Shown: piece after piece, positions 23,675-36,056 of the stretch | How positions within the stretch are numbered: the first letter of the stretch is position 1 | How the letters are laid out: each line of letters opens with the position of its first letter | Origin: Sipunculus nudus | Taxonomy: Eukaryota; Annelida; Sipuncula; Golfingiida; Sipunculidae | Length of the DNA stretch: 64,000 nucleotides | Assembly: GCA_026874595.1 (NCBI GenBank) | Contig: CM049316.1 | Location: 74,613,176 to 74,677,175, forward strand | Direction: 5' to 3' | Notes under the pieces: generated by a model | What the model was told of the DNA's origin: nothing | Seen by the model: only the letters and a program-made list of their open reading frames with translations | Database searches by the model: none | Program-made: the position numbers and the translations under genes

Positions 23675-25519
23675 AGAATTTCATATAATTGTAAAGACGT
23701 GCATCGCTTTTGACCATCCATTTACTAAGGTGCCTTCAGACAGTGGGGCTCCTGTATAGGGGTTCTCTTGGAAAGATCGGCGGAAAAGGTGGACAATTTA
23801 AGAGAAAAAAAACATTGTTGCAAATAGGATTCTTCTTTATCTAAAAGAGGTTAATATTTAAGTGAATTTTCGAGTTTATATTTTATTAGTTCCGGTCCTT
23901 TTGCCCCCTGCTAATCATCGGTTAATTCTTAGTGAATTTTCCAGTTGATACTTTAATTGATACTGAAAGGTTAAAGTTCTATATAAGATTTGAGAGGCAG
24001 CAAAAAAAATAAATAAATAAATAAAGGGTGTGTGTGTTTGTGTGCGGGGGGGGGGGGGGGGGTTGTGGCCCCCTCCATATGCTCTCATTAGACGAATATG
24101 ACACATGTCCTGCGTTAAAATGTTTTCAGCAAATATAATTTTACTTTAAAATATTTTTATTCAGTAAAAAGTAATCAGTTGACCCTAATGTAACTAATCT
24201 AAAACTGAATAAATGTATGGCCGATTCCTGGGACTGTAGAACTAACATGCGGGTTATAAGCAGGAACATCTAAGCGCGAAGCCATACATGGTGAAATAAA
24301 ATATGTACCATATTAGGTAAGATCAGTTCCATTAAACACATACAACATTCAGATGTCTTCAAAGACAGTTTTTAACAGGTGTGGGGTATTACTAAATTTC
24401 GTTTTGGTATCAGACGAAATACGCTAAATAAGTTAACTTGGAATATTTCACAGCTCTGGATGTATTTGATGAAGATTTGGTCTTATTTGATAGAATGATT
24501 AAAGTTCCGATCCTCTTAGACACTGCTAACCATGAAGGCCGGGGGAGACGTTTTATTTAACTTTTTCCTCACATGCTTAAGGCATCATTAAATCAGCTAA
24601 AAGCATTCAATTACGGGGGTTACTGGTGGCAAGACCGGAGCTTTTGATTACTAATAAACCCATTAGTGGTTCGCAATGGAACGACTTCATTTACATGACA
24701 TAAAACATACATTTGGTTTTAATGGCGGAAATACTGAAAGGATTCAGCGAAGCACCTAACCCAGATTTTTCTTGGGTAAAAGGTTACCTCAACAACACGA
24801 TATCAGGAATATTAATAAATAACCAGTCTGCAGTCTTAGGGAAGAGACCCAACCAACCCCACAGCAAGAACCTGCATTATTTATCGTATCAGAAATTTGA
24901 TAAACGCTATTTTCCCTCTGGGTCCAGGATTTCATTGAATTACAATGTATTAATAACGTCAAAAATCCCTACATTGAAATAAATCCAAAAGTTGTTTCAA
25001 ATTCATATTATACCTTATAATGAGTATATTATTTTAAATCTGTTACTGTGATATTTCTGATGGTATACATAATTTTGAACTTTTCATTCAATCTAACATG
25101 ATTTTGTAACATTGAAAAAATTGTAAAAGGTGCACTATTTTAAGCACCCAGTAAAAGTGAGCCACTTTGTACTGGACTAATACTGTAACCTGCAAACTGT
25201 AAGTGTCTTCAATTTGATCAAATGGGTCGTCATTAAAAAAACTTTGAAGGGGACTCTTTCAGCCCACTTCATAATCCAAACCGACATAAACCAGTATTCA
25301 AATTCTTTTGTTTAAAATGTCTAAATCCATCCCCCGAAAAAATGTCCCAAATAATCAAAAAAATGTAGTCAACTTTCACCTCTGAGCTCATATCAAGGAA
25401 TTAGTTCACGGTTTCAATGAAATCTTTTGAAATTAACGATAATTTCAACTTTCATAATGGAAAAAAGTAATTTATAATTTCAATATTAAAATAAATAGCT
25501 TCATATGCAAATGTAATAT

Positions 25520-25643
25520 GATTATATATGATCATTTTCCAAAATGATGTATTGTGTTTTTACCTTGGGAAGAATTTAAGGATTATATATGATCATTTTC
25601 TAAAATGATGTATTGTGTTTTTATACCTTGGGAAGAATTTAAG
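25520..25643 (+). repeat. Tandem duplication, 61-bp unit
   Basis: Two adjacent copies begin GATTATATATGATCATTTTC at 25520 and 25581 and end GGAAGAATTTAAG. They differ by one substitution and a two-base TA insertion, so the event is recent. Confidence 0.95.
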
Positions 25644-26502
25644 GAACTAAAAGTGTGTACTCTATGCAGTTATCCTATTATGCATTAAGCTAAAGATATA
25701 GGAGTCATTGAGACAGAAGTTACAGTTGTCTGGCATAATATTTGTTTAATAAAAGGTCATCGTATTTAATTTGTGAAGTATAGATTTCCATCCATCGTAA
25801 TATGAAGCAATTATTATGATTATCCAATATAACCATTTGAAACCCGTCAGAATCTACTTAAACTGTTCATATAAAATCAACGGCAATTATATTACTTTAA
25901 AATCAATAAACATTGCAATTCAAAGTTAATAGCTGAAAAATGACAAGCTTGGTCAATTAAAACGGCCGATATGATTTTATAATGGGCGCAACTATGAGGT
26001 TCTCCAGGAAAAGATAATGATGAAACACGAGCTGTCAGTAATTACTGACTCATTCCATGATGAAATCTGAAAACTCCGCTCACAAATTTTCCTCCTGGCA
26101 CGCTAGTTTTCTGGCAGATCAAACCTGTTGTTGCTTTCTTGGATTTATGTATTTCAAGTCAATCTCCTTTTTATCTGAATACACGTTCTGTGTAATCTCT
26201 TCTATCACCCATATATTTTCTATAAATTTGGTTCCTGTTTATGTAGTGGACCTAGGGAGGCATTTCTGAGATTGACGAATAAAGGGTAAGGACCAACATT
26301 GGTCCCTGTAATCAAGCAGAAAATTGCCCACTGTTAAGAAGTCATAGTTACATACACGAGAGCGGAGAGCCAACGCCAGGCATACAGCAAGCGCACGTCG
26401 GTGATTAGGATTAACTACGAGAGAAGCGGGTTCATACTGGTCTATGGTCTCAGGTTAAGGTGTTTTTTTATTGTTGAATAAAGGTCATTCGTTGAAATCT
26501 GT

Positions 26503-26645
26503 TTCGAGCCATTTGCTGAAAACGTAACAAAGTTTTCAAAATAAATCTATGGATTTAAAATGCTGTAGTAAGGTTCGAGCCATTTGCTGAAAACGTAACA
26601 AAGTTTTCAAAATATATCCATGGATTTAAAATGCTGTAGTAAGGT
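26503..26645 (+). repeat. Tandem duplication, 71-bp unit
   Basis: Two adjacent copies contain TTCGAGCCATTTGCTGAAAA and end ATGCTGTAGTAAGG, offset by 71 bases and nearly identical. Confidence 0.95.
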
Positions 26646-27760
26646 GGGTCCTAGGATATGACACATGAGCCATGATCTCTGTCCATGCTTAAGTGTTGCA
26701 GATAATGAAGAACTCACAGAAACATTCTTATCAAGGGCCTTGGTGCATAAAAAATGTAACCTTTGACCATAACCATCGTTCAGGGGGACACCGACAAAAG
26801 GGTAGACACCTCCCTCCCCCTCCCCCCATAAAATGGACTCCCACCCACACAAATAACCTTTTAGATTTCTTAAATTTTCAATGCTTCTTTTTCATACTTT
26901 TAATCTAATTTAAATCGCCTTTAGACTTCTGATGATTCAATGAACCAGTTCCTCCGCTTTGCTCCATATGCGATTGGCAATTAAAGGTTATTGAGGAAAA
27001 TATGAAGAAACTATCAACTTAATGAAGAAATCATCCCGAAACGTTTATCTTAAAGGTGTATGTTTTATTCAATTTAGGGGACAAGCGTTATTTGTTCCCA
27101 ACCTTAAAAGAGTGAAGGGACAGGTCCCTTGTTTCCCTTGAGACATGACCAACGTTCATGATGGAACCTCCGAGAAGATATTGATGAAACCCCCATGTTT
27201 GGTTAATTGTTTGAGCTTCAAATGTAACAATAAACCTCCACCAGGTTGCAACATGTATTATGTATTACCCCTGGTAATCTTGTTTGTCTGTGTGCAACTT
27301 TACGCAAAAAAGTTCATAACTAATTTTTGTAGAAATTTTGTGGGTGGTTATGATAATACCAAAGGAACATTCCATTACATGTTGGAGGTTCTCTTGGTTA
27401 CCATAATTTTGTTCAAGGCTTCCATTCAGCTGTAGGGGCGTATCCAGATGGGTGCGGCAGGGGGCCATGCCCCCCCCCCCCCCCTTCCATCCGACTTTGC
27501 ATGTAATAGTGAGGGAAAACATTCCAGATAGAAATACTGACTTTTCCTTGTTTTCATTCCTAAAATGATATAAAGATTCTGTAAATCCTGGCTACGCTCA
27601 TTATTTCAATATAACATATGGCTATTCTTTTTGTGATAGTGGAGGGCCAGGGCTATTGTTAAACAGAGATAACCAGTGAATGGCGTTGTTGTACCTTGAC
27701 AAATGTTTCTTTCTAGTGTTGCTGCGTGATTTGATCAGGTCCTGGCGAGAATTGTGGCCT

Positions 27761-30087
27761 TTAACCATTCTCCTAATAAATAACACAAATCTACATAACG
27801 ACCATTGCAGTTATGCACGAATTAGCATATAATTACTGCTTCCATTAGGATTATCCATTTACTAAATGATGTATATTGGAACATTTCATTTTAACCGGAT
27901 TTGTTTTTCTAGTTTGAGCTTTAATTTATGATTTGTACCAGCATCATGAATAATAAGTTGTTTTTTTTTTTGGCAATAATAAACTTAATTCATATCTCGG
28001 CGGAAACCCCATGTTTTATGAATGATACATGGGGTACATAGTTGATTCGAATTATTACTGTATAGATTTTAATAAAATTATCAAGTACGAGTAATTGTAA
28101 CGGTCATACATCACGGAAATGTCACTTCATGAGTTGCAGGTATTTTTTTTTACTTTCACAGCCGGTCATCAATACCGTCATTTATGTTGAAAAATGAGGA
28201 TAATAAACAATACAAGATGTTATCTGAGTAATTATACGTTATCACTATACATGGCATTAATAAGAAGAAATATAAATGGTAAGATTAAAAAAATTCCAGC
28301 AGTACTCGCCGACGGAAAATATATAAATCACTTTAATTGAAATGACTAGGCTTATAAAATTGATGCTGGAAATGGTTTTCGAAAAATTGCTCTAGTTTCA
28401 CAGGACTTTGACGTCAGCTGTTGCGACATTGTGAAAAGATGATTAAGCAGATGTACTTACAAAATAAGTAAAACAATCCTGACACATTCATAACGAATCT
28501 TTTCATATATTTTTCAATATTTCAATATATTGATGGAAAAGCAACTAAAAAAGTTTCTGAAAGGTCATAACCGTTGCTAGGAACTTAGTACAGAGAGCAT
28601 ACCACCAGAACAGATGGTCAAATATCTGCTGGTAAAATGTTAAAAAATGAAAAACTTGGCTCGGTATTTGACCAATTAGTTACGGCGAAGAATCTTTTTT
28701 TCTGTATGTACAATTTGTGTTCACTTTCACGAATGAGGCCATCACGGCTAAAGGAAGTTGATAATTTAAAGATGTATTTGAATACTCTATCTGATAAAGA
28801 AAGTCATATTATTCTATTGATTTCATATACTGCTATATAGTTGATGTATTGCTGACCCGATACTGGTGATTTTGAAGGGCACAAATAAAACCCATGCTCC
28901 TGAATAGACCTTATAATATATATGATCTACATCAGATTTAAGTTCAAGATTTATAATAGGTATGGTGTGAGTCTCTCTGATTCCTTCTTTTATAACACGT
29001 AAGACTGTTAGTTGTATATTTACCAGCCAGTATCATCAGTCATGCTGTGAATATGAACGATGTGCACCAGTGCTTACTGAAAACCGCTAATAGCAGGTGT
29101 ACGCCGAAAACGACCAAGCAAACTTGCTGAGTAATTTAATCTTAATTTAAATACTTTGAATGCTGCGTTCACATTAAGAGAGGACGGAAAAAGATGCTAT
29201 CTGCGATTTTAACACTATTTAAATGAACTTTATGACTTCATAATAGTTATAAAGCAACTTAATTGAAAGAGGAAGTAAAGGTTGAAGTTTTTTAAGCTAT
29301 ACGAAAAGTCGTTAAATTTTACTGTAGGATATCTGTTCGTTCCAAAAATCAGATGTATCCGCATTATGGATACTGGTAACTTGGCACTTGTTTGCGAAAT
29401 GCTGAGAAATGCCCTCCACCTTTTAAGAAGAGTGTACAAGTCCAATCAACCCTAAGTTAGAAAACTAAGTTAGAAATAGTTAGAATTTTACTTTGTGGCA
29501 GCAGCTCCCTGACTACTACAGATAATTTTAAACTCTTTAGTCACGTATACAGATACATAAGGAACACAAAACGATTTTGATTTTGATAGTAATTTCATTT
29601 AAACTGTCTGATACTTTAATGGATCTGATGTTACTATGTAATAGGCACTTTTGTATATGGAGTATGTGTGTGTTTTTTTTAACGTATATGTTTGTTTACA
29701 CTATGTTAGTGTTACTATGTTAACTTGTCATCACCATGAATTTGTACTAAATCTTTGTTTGTTTATATGTTTCCCAGGAAAACATTTGCATTAGCCTAAC
29801 GGCTATTTTTGTAATCCTGGTTAAATAAATATGTTTAAACCAACCCGTTTTGAAAACCAACACAACCGTGTTGTGGTATATTAGTCAGGCATCTGTAGAA
29901 CAACCTCTATAGCCCTTTTAGCGGTTGGAACTTCAAGGCGCTGCTCTCGATATATGTACTTGTCACGGATAAGTTTCTATAAGTCAGCCGAGTTCAGAAT
30001 TTAAACCTGTTAAAGAGGCGCTCCCTAAAGCCCGGTAACAGTAGGTGGATGCCAAGCACGACCGGGGAGTCTTAAATTTAATGTTGC
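27761..30087 (-). repeat. Right arm of the 8.5-kb inverted repeat
   Basis: Reverse complement of 21566-23674. It is interrupted by a retroelement tail at 29453-29840 and has a roughly 50-bp stretch near 28283-28335 absent from the left arm. The plus-strand frame at 28637-28840 corresponds to the left-arm frame 22643-22885; the upstream frame is broken here. Confidence 0.9.
29453..29840 (+). mobile_element. 5'-truncated non-LTR retroelement tail
   Basis: A 388-bp insert interrupts the right arm and is flanked by CAACCC at 29447-29452 and 29841-29846. The corresponding left-arm site (GGGTTGATGG near 21810) is uninterrupted, so the empty site can be read directly. The insert ends ATCCTGGTTAAATAAATATG, an AATAAA-bearing 3' tail of the sort left by LINE-mediated insertion. 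No open frame survives. Confidence 0.75.
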
Positions 30088-30094
30088 TCCTGTG

Positions 30095-30961
30095 TAGTCC
30101 TAAAACCGCCGCAAACAGAGCGGACTCAAGCGGACCAGACCGGACCACTCAGGACCGGTCTTGAAATATCAAAACATTTTGATATGGTCAGGATCGCTCA
30201 GGACTGGTTCCGGAGCGGTCCCTGACAGGTACGCTCTTTACACAGCGCTTTAACTATAGGTCTTCTTCCTATATCGTAAGCGCTGTTTGTTATGACCTCG
30301 TATCCTGCATTGCTACACCAGAGGGAGCACTGTATTTTTGTCCAATCAGATGAGACCTTGTGCTGGAAGACACGGCCAAACGAGGAATACGCGGAGCCAA
30401 TCATGTTGATTTCGTTTTGAGTGACAGCTCATCGCCCTGGTAACCGTATGAACAGGCCACAGGCTCAGAGAGAATTGCCGCAGACGTGGTTTACTCAGGG
30501 CCTTTGGCACATAGGATGCCCGGTCGGTGAGCTGTAATTCAAACGAAACGTAACAACAAAGGCTGCGTGCACACCTCGCTGCCTAGTTTCAGTTCTGCAG
30601 ACACCAGACACATGGCAATTAAAATGCGAACGTAAACTTGTCTTCAAACGGCGCTTGAAGCGCAGCTAAGGGCGGAGACAGGATGCCTGTCGCGTGTTTG
30701 TTTATTGGCATCTGGTTGGCTGCTTTTCACATAATACGCACGTTTTGTTCAGCAGACAACGAACCGCCATCTGGTGTCTAAATATCTCATAAACGGTCAA
30801 AGCTGGCAGCGTGAAAATCAGTTGCTTCTGTAGAAGCGTGAGATTTCCGCTGCCTCGGGAGCGTACGGACAGGCAGTCCGGTCGCCAACTGAGCGGAGCG
30901 GACCGGACCGGATTCAAGTCCGATCTCGTCTCGTCTCGTCCGCTCTGTGTGCGGCCTACTT
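30095..30961. mobile_element. GGACC-rich MITE, split by a nested element
   Basis: The ends are inverted: left GCCGCAAACAGAGCGGAC and reverse-complemented right GCCGCACACAGAGCGGAC. Subterminal DNA is full of GGACCGG/CCGGTCC. Without the nested 636-bp insert the element would be about 230 bp. Its right end is shared with the subterminal module of the Harbinger element at 16.0 kb. No clear target duplication was found. Confidence 0.65.
30230..30865 (-). mobile_element. 636-bp MITE, copy 2 (nested)
   Basis: Reverse complement of 39832-40467, same length, with about half a dozen substitutions by eye. It starts TACGCTC and ends GAGCGTA. The flanks CTGACAGG (left) and CGGACAGG (right) are an approximate 8-bp duplication. 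Contains inverted CCAAT boxes (TGATTGG) but no credible protein. Confidence 0.85.
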
Positions 30962-31383
30962 TGCAAATACAACTTGATGAGCTTATTTTGCAAAAGGTCT
31001 AGGCACGCCCTGACAATGTACGAAATTGGGTGGCACTAAAAATTTGTTGGACCGATTTTAGGGTGTGTGTGGTGGGGGGGGGGGGGGGGGGGTGGGGGGG
31101 GGGGGGGGGGAGGCTGATGCGCCTGTTTTCACAATTAGTGCCACCAGTCTGAACCGGATGGCTCAGTTTTGCTGGACTTGGGATAGATTTACGTCATGCA
31201 ATATGCAAGGTCTTTGGACTCATTGCTGGTACCTGATCAATGCTTTTTTTCATTTATGTCATTGTGAAAAGGTCCTTGAAAAAATGTCATTGGAAAAAAT
31301 GTGGACCTTCTGAAATTTTTTTTTTTTTGGGGGGGGGGGGGGGTCGTACGACCCTCACGACCCCCCCTTGCATACACCCATGG
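30962..31383 (+). repeat. Dispersed repeat X, copy 2
   Basis: Same ends as 21254-21425 and direct orientation. It contains G-runs at about 31071-31112 and 31329-31343. Starts immediately after the MITE at 30095-30961. Confidence 0.8.
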
Positions 31384-31784
31384 ACTCAGGTCTATACACG
31401 CCTTGAAGATGGATGGAGATCAGTCCATTTTACTTCATGTTTAATCAGATCATCATTTCTTAATTTAATCGACTGACTACTGCCGTTTTCCCACGTGACA
31501 TCAAATCAAGGCCTCATATTTTGCAGTTTCTTCACTAATGCTATGACGCATAAAAATCTTTTTAAATGACAAATTAGGATAATCTACTCATATTTCATCC
31601 ACCAAGAGGATTTGCTTTTATTATTTAAAATTAATAAAGCACTTTAAATATAATATTCAAAACCAATTTAGCTTTGGGGACAATCCGGATCTGAACTTTG
31701 ATCATTAAATAAAAAATCAAATACTTTAACATTCATTCTCAATCACATATAAGATTTAATATTTTATTTATCTAAAAACAAAAA
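31384..31784. other. Non-coding spacer
   Basis: Nothing recognised apart from AT-rich sequence. Confidence 0.5.
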
Positions 31785-32284
31785 TTTTCTCTGTCTGTGT
31801 GTCCGTCATCTGTCTGTCTGTCTGTCTGTATCTCTCTCTCTCTCTGAGACGCTCTCTCTGTCTGTCTGTCTGTTTGCCTCCATGTCGCACTCCCTTTTTG
31901 TCTGTCTCTCTCTCCTTCTCTATCTGTCTCTCTGTGTCTCTCTCTCTAATGCCGCCTGTCTCTGTCTGTCTCTCTCTCTCTGTCTCTCTCTCTCTCATTC
32001 TTTATATTTATCTCTGTCTGTCTCTCTGTCTCTCTGTCGGTCTCTTTGTCTCTCTCTATCTCTGTGTGTCTCTCTCTATCTCTCTCCGTCTCTACCCCTC
32101 TTCTCTCTCCCTATGGCTCTGTCTCTCTGTCTCTGTTTGTCTCCGTCTGTCTTTCTCTCTCGCATTCTCTCTCTGTCTGTCTCTCCCTCTTTCTCTTTAT
32201 CTCTGTCTGTTTGCCTGTCTCTGTATGTGTCTCTGGGTGTATGTCTGTGCGTCTGTCTGTCTGTCTCCCCCCCCCCCCCCCCCC
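31785..32284. repeat. (CTGT)n/(CT)n tract ending in poly-C
   Basis: About 500 bases of mixed CTGT and CT units, closing in a C-run at about 32266-32284. The three overlapping Ser/Leu/Cys-rich frames here, and the Arg/Glu frame on the other strand, are artefacts of the tract. Confidence 0.95.
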
Positions 32285-33792
32285 TCGCTTAAGATAATAT
32301 GGAAGAATATTGCTGCACAGACTGATCTGAGGACAACTGTCTGCAAATTAAAGCCTTGATCCAATTGAACAATTTATAACTTGTCATGTATGTCTACTTC
32401 AGACAGTTTACGTAGCTGCGGGTCGTCTTTTTTTCAGCTGAGGACCTAATTACGGAATCACAGATCAGGTGCGGCAGATGATACAGACAGCCGACCAGTC
32501 TGATCCTGACGAGGGCATACACCAAAAAGAAGACGATGTCTCTATACGTTAATTGAAAGTGGATTATTTATCATATGCCCAATCATTTTTACAGATATAC
32601 CAAAATTACAGGTCATCTCCTGTCATCGCGTCGAGAGCTAAGGCAGGTTCAATTATTTTTTTTCCACAAAATAGTATATCCTCATAAATAATGATTAGAT
32701 TGATTTAAAACATTTAAATCAAATGAGATACGTTGATCACAGTCACACGGACACACATATAGCCATATATCAAGACTTAACAGATGTTTTTTAAACCAAC
32801 TTCTTGATTGTATTAAAATAATCAATTTATATAATTGAGTAGTTGTTCATTACCAGTACATAAGCAAATCTTAAGACAGTGAAACAACTCTAAACTGCCT
32901 GATTCGCTTTAATCCCTTCTACTTTTCAGGGTTTTTTTCTGCATGGAAATGGAGATAATTAACGTCAATTATTTGAAATATTTGAGATTCAAAACTCCGC
33001 AAAGATCATTAGAAACTTTTTGTCGATATATTTCGAATAATTAAACATACATGCCAACAGAGAACAGCGTGTCGACAACTGACCAAAATAAATCAGTAAT
33101 TGAGATCATTAGTCTTGTTGTGCAAAATCTGTAAAATTTGTAAATGATCAGTAACTGGCCAAGTCAACGGAAAACGACTAACCTGAATGTTAAATTATTT
33201 TTCTCAAATTTACCATGGTTATTCAATAAGGCTCCCTCAGCACAATTTTCAGAGAAGAGTCTTCTAAAATGTTAACCAATTCAATATTGACTCCGGAAAA
33301 AGCGCACACAGAAGTACTCGAACACTCAGTATCAGGTATCGCAAACAGATGTCCCTAGAAAGAAAGGTCGGATGAAATTTACCAATTTTGAGCTCCAGGA
33401 CGCTTTAAGATAATAAAATAATAAAATTTCAGTGTCATTTTATTTCTGCTGTGTTGTGTTAACTGAGATTGTCATCATGTCCCCTGATCATATGTAATTA
33501 CCGAAACGCCCGCCCGCGGTTTTTTTTTCCTTTTTTGAGAACAAGTGACTAAAATTCTTGTCGTTCATGATTGCCTCCGCCAGGAGGGTAGACGTTTATC
33601 CCCGTTGGTTAAGGTGTCTTTGTGTGTATGTGCTTGTGTACGAGTTTTTCTCAGAACAACTCGCGCAATCGTGAATGGAGCCTCATGAAAATTGTTAAGT
33701 CATTTCGGGAATGGGAAAATGATTCGATTAGATTTGGTGTTGATCCGGAATATTATGCGGATTTAGGAACGTCATCAAGTAATAAACGAAAT
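32285..33792. other. Non-coding spacer
   Basis: No gene, RNA or repeat recognised. Confidence 0.5.
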
Positions 33793-33918
33793 GTACAGTC
33801 ACTTATGTACAGTCACTTATGTACAGTCACTTATGTACAGTCACTTATGTACAGTCACTTATGTACAGTCACTTATGTACAGTCACTTATGTACAGTCAC
33901 TTATGTACAGTCACTTAT
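33793..33918 (+). repeat. Nine perfect 14-bp tandem repeats
   Basis: GTACAGTCACTTAT repeated nine times without a mismatch. The unit length shifts frame each time, so the long open frame across it cycles through all three frames and is not evidence of a protein. Confidence 0.97.
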
Positions 33919-35756
33919 GCCCGAACGAACCTGGGATTATGGGCTGAATAAGTGAACGCAAACACGGTTTTGGGATCATCCCTCAATGGAACCACGCACA
34001 CGGCGAAGGCTTGCATTCCTTAGAATGCAGATTTTTAGTTATTTTATAATTTTAATGCGTGTCACCATAGAATTGTCCACTATTAGTTTGTGCACAAGCG
34101 CCATCTAAAAAAACATGACGTGATATATAAAGACTCAAAAACACGACTTATAAAGAAAACTTCATGTTCTAGAAATCCTTATCGGCTTTTCCACCTTGAC
34201 AAATGGACTGACTAATGGAATCCACCAACAGTGGGTAAAAAACTGCCAAAATAATCTCTAAAAAGGCCTCACTTATCCGTCTACCCATATCCACTGATCG
34301 GCTCCCTATTGCCATTGACATCACAACTATTCAGTCTAAAAGCAGGTTAATGTCTCTATCTCCTGCGACCTGAAACTTCAGCTCTCGTTGTCAGAATAAC
34401 GTGGGCCCGGATGAGGCCATAAACATGATATGCCCGTAGCCTACTAAAGTCCGCTAATAGCAGGTGCACGCCAGGGACGAGCAAGCAGTCATAATTTTCA
34501 GACAGTTGCCTTTTACGGAAATTCGACAGAATATTTATTCCCTATACCGGGAATGGCAGAAGATTACTCAAACCTTAATACCACTCCCTTACCGCTATTG
34601 CTGGTGGCGTTTTGCAGCCACTGATTCAGGAGGTTTGGAAGGGTATCTATTTCTGCAACTTTGTCAGCCAGCAGAGTGGGCTTTTTACAATGACGTCAAA
34701 ATTAAAGGTCAAGAATACTGCGTGTATGTTAAATGAAAGTAAGTAAATAGCATATTACATGTTAAGAACAGGTTATTTTGAATGAGTTCTGCAATAACTC
34801 ATTTCCATTAGACTGAGATTGAATGGATTGTGGACGCTTTATTTTATTTTGCCAGACGCATCTTTAAGAAATAGCTGGGCATGTCGTGGAAATTAGATTT
34901 ACTTAACCGGAATTGATTTTACAACCAACAAATGATCGTTTAGGGTCCTTTCGTTCATATGGACAACTGTTGTATTTAAACTATAAATATAAAAATAATA
35001 TGTTTAGGTTTTAGGATTTTTACCCACAGATAATATAAAACAACACAAAAAATTAAATTTAAAGTCACCAAATTGCTGTAGGGTCTATCCGAATTTGAAA
35101 TGTTTAGTATTTCTATATTAAATATATACTGTCAGCCTATTAGTTAAACGTGATAATCAGAGAGCTAGAACAATCGCGGCGGCTACTGAAATTTCACCTT
35201 AAATCAATTAACGTTTAGTCCTAGAGCAGGTTAGACGTTGGCTGCTGTGCCCACGTCTTGATCATTCAGGCACCAGAGAATAAGTTACTTTTTTGCAATC
35301 TACCCTAGGACAGCCTACTTTATCATATAGGGGTAGTTTATTACTGGGTCAGTCCACTTATAGTTAAGAGGGGTGGTAGGAGGGCCTGATATTACAGGTA
35401 AATGACAAGTGTTGCCTTAAGGCAACAGGCACCCTGTTTACTGATGTGTTATACATTGTATTTATATATTTGTATGATAGGGATAGGCCTTATATGTATT
35501 TGACAGTGATATACATTCGTTGTAAGTACAAGCAATGATGTAGTAGACATGTCGGGTTTTTTTCAGACCTGGAACTCATTTATTGTATATCAAAGAAAAG
35601 AAAAGTATTTCTGGAGTCCTCACATTAGCGTTATGTGTGGGATTAGAGGCGACAGTGGCCACGTTTTCAAGACATGCGGCTAGATTGCTGATGCTTCGCC
35701 TAGGTAGAATGAACAATTCATTAATATTTTAGCGACGTTTATATTATAAATTAGGC
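33919..35756. other. Spacer with a short match to the inverted-repeat arms
   Basis: At 34448-34487 the text GCTAATAGCAGGTGCACGCC and the following AGCAAGCAG match the arms near 22369-22400 and 29089-29120. The 90-residue frame at 34464-34736 begins in this match and then diverges; no domain is recognised. Confidence 0.4.
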
Positions 35757-36056
35757 TTGGGAATTTTTTTTTTAATAAATACTGTAGTGCTAATATATTT
35801 GGCATTTGGTTGGGCTGGGGATGGCCGGTTTGGTCAAAAGATGTTTGGTACATTTAGGGTTTTTATATTTGCCCTCAGGGGTATCGAGTATTGCATATTG
35901 TTCTTCATTACTTCACAGTTAATGAAAAAGACTGATTTATTTAAAGACCAGTTCCAACCGAATAAGATTGCCGTAAGTAAGGATGACATTCCACAGCCTG
36001 TCGGTTTCATGTGGAGCATGTCACAGAAACATGTCGTTCCTCCTCCAGTGAAATAA
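35757..36056 (+). CDS. Hypothetical frame, possible terminal exon
   Basis: A 99-codon open frame opens on a TTG and has no upstream ATG in frame. Residues 1-25 and 40-58 are hydrophobic and could be membrane segments; the rest is hydrophilic and ends VPPPVK. An acceptor-like TGCCCTCAG at about 35870-35878 would allow an exon beginning near 35879. I recognise no family. It could equally be a chance frame. Confidence 0.2.
   Translation: MGIFFLINTVVLIYLAFGWAGDGRFGQKMFGTFRVFIFALRGIEYCILFFITSQLMKKTDLFKDQFQPNKIAVSKDDIPQPVGFMWSMSQKHVVPPPVK

Larger units (their letters stand above)
23675..27760. other. Loop between inverted arms, no gene recognised
   Basis: About 4.1 kb of unique-looking AT-rich sequence. 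It contains a poly-G run near 24046-24062, two short tandem duplications (listed separately) and a GGATCC-like poly-C fragment at about 27434-27490. Frames at 24713-24982 and 27145-27435 have no recognisable motif. Confidence 0.5.

Noticed and set aside
31768-32359. Several long overlapping Ser/Leu/Cys-rich and Arg/Glu-rich frames
   Set aside because: Produced by (CTGT)n and (CT)n repeats; open in several frames on both strands at once.
33793-33918. CRISPR-like array
   Set aside because: Direct repeats are contiguous with no spacers, and the genome is eukaryotic.
33622-33951. 109-residue frame with repeated peptide
   Set aside because: The 14-bp repeat unit is not a multiple of three; the frame is open only because the unit lacks stops in every phase.
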